A DNA stretch of 64,000 nt from Intestinimonas butyriciproducens (GTDB lineage Bacteria > Bacillota > Clostridia > Oscillospirales > Butyricicoccaceae): assembly GCF_016901775.1 (NCBI RefSeq), contig NZ_JACJKW010000015.1:18209-82208 (forward strand). The letters are read 5' to 3'. A program made the translations under genes and the position numbers. Positions 63,816-64,000 of this stretch are shown here, piece after piece (positions within the stretch are counted from its first letter, which is position 1; every line of letters begins with the position of its first letter). Under the pieces are notes generated by a model that made no database searches, had not been told where the DNA came from, and was given only the letters and a program-made list of their open reading frames with translations.

Positions 63816-64000
63816 GCTGCCGGACGCCCGGTATGAGGCTCTGGACGCACAGTATGCCAAAGAGCAGGACGCCCTCAATGCGGAAATCGCTGAACTGGAA
63901 AAGGCCGTTACCGGCTATGAGCAGAGCCGGAAATCTGCGGAGAAGTTTATTGCCCTGATTGATAAGTACGAGAACTTCGACACGCTGACAAACACCATGC
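63814..64000 (+). pseudogene. Large serine recombinase, C-terminal coiled-coil fragment
   Basis: From the last bases of repeat 12 the frame reads KLPDARYEALDAQYAKEQDA, then LNAEIAELEKAVTGYEQSRK and FIALIDKYENFDTLTN, and runs off the window. This is the coiled-coil region near the C-terminus of TnpX/Tn4451-like large serine recombinases. The catalytic and DNA-binding parts are absent: upstream is the CRISPR array. The joint is at base-pair level next to the array end, so an element end or recombination event cut both. Confidence 0.85.

Overview
The window looks like a chromosomal accessory region of a gut Clostridia bacterium, most likely of the Oscillospirales. The basis is Tn1549/CTn-type conjugation genes, TnpW, TTRAP and DUF3846 ICE proteins, Gram-positive Shine-Dalgarno sites, a Bacillus-type LexA box, SLH-domain surface proteins and a type II-A CRISPR-Cas locus. 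The species call is inference; no rRNA or housekeeping marker is present.

Layout. (1) 1-16.5 kb is a graveyard of integrative conjugative elements: an AAA ATPase, scraps of a large serine recombinase, topoisomerase III and a YafQ-type toxin, an intact replication block (replisome organizer, DnaC-like loader, TnpW), a PIN/AbrB toxin-antitoxin pair, a broken transfer operon (VirD4, Maff2-like, TrbL, PrgI with an amber codon, VirB4 stub, CD1108 hydrolase with a frameshift), a HipA-like kinase between two copies of the hydrolase 3' end, a type I toxin with antisense RNA, and a MobC/relaxase module with an oriT-like region. Many joints fuse half-genes. (2) 16.8-29 kb holds an orphan RelB antitoxin, a membrane-anchored LuxR-type regulator, three 21-bp repeats, and a run of secreted genes (lipoprotein, SLH-CAP, giant SLH protein, BspA-LRR-SLH). 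(3) 29.2-31.4 kb is another ICE end (sigma-like and HTH genes) fused to the last third of a type III restriction subunit. (4) 31.6-33.6 kb is an SOS-controlled UvrX-type polymerase with a YolD-like partner.

(5) 33.9-56.6 kb is the most interesting part. A 16.5-kb, seven-gene plus-strand operon encodes a NERD-UvrD helicase, an AddB-like Fe-S protein, a SNF2/RapA helicase, a RecQ-like helicase, a small winged-helix-like protein, a large P-loop ATPase and a helical protein. It converges on a complete minus-strand dndB-C-D-E-A phosphorothioation operon, with one shared bidirectional terminator between them. The plus-strand order and architecture resemble the DpdE-F-G-H restriction set of the 7-deazaguanine (Dpd) systems, yet no DpdA-like transglycosylase is present and the modification genes are Dnd. 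I read it as a hybrid system: Dnd marks DNA with sulfur, and Dpd-like plus AddAB-like machinery acts on unmarked DNA.

(6) 56.6-63.8 kb is a complete type II-A CRISPR-Cas locus: divergent tracrRNA, cas9, cas1, cas2, csn2, leader, and 12 repeats with 11 spacers. The last, decayed repeat abuts the in-frame remains of a large serine recombinase that runs off the window. Three kinds of defence (type III remnant, Dnd/Dpd-like, CRISPR) therefore sit in one island bordered by mobile-element debris.

All calls come from reading the sequence and translations by eye; no database search was run.
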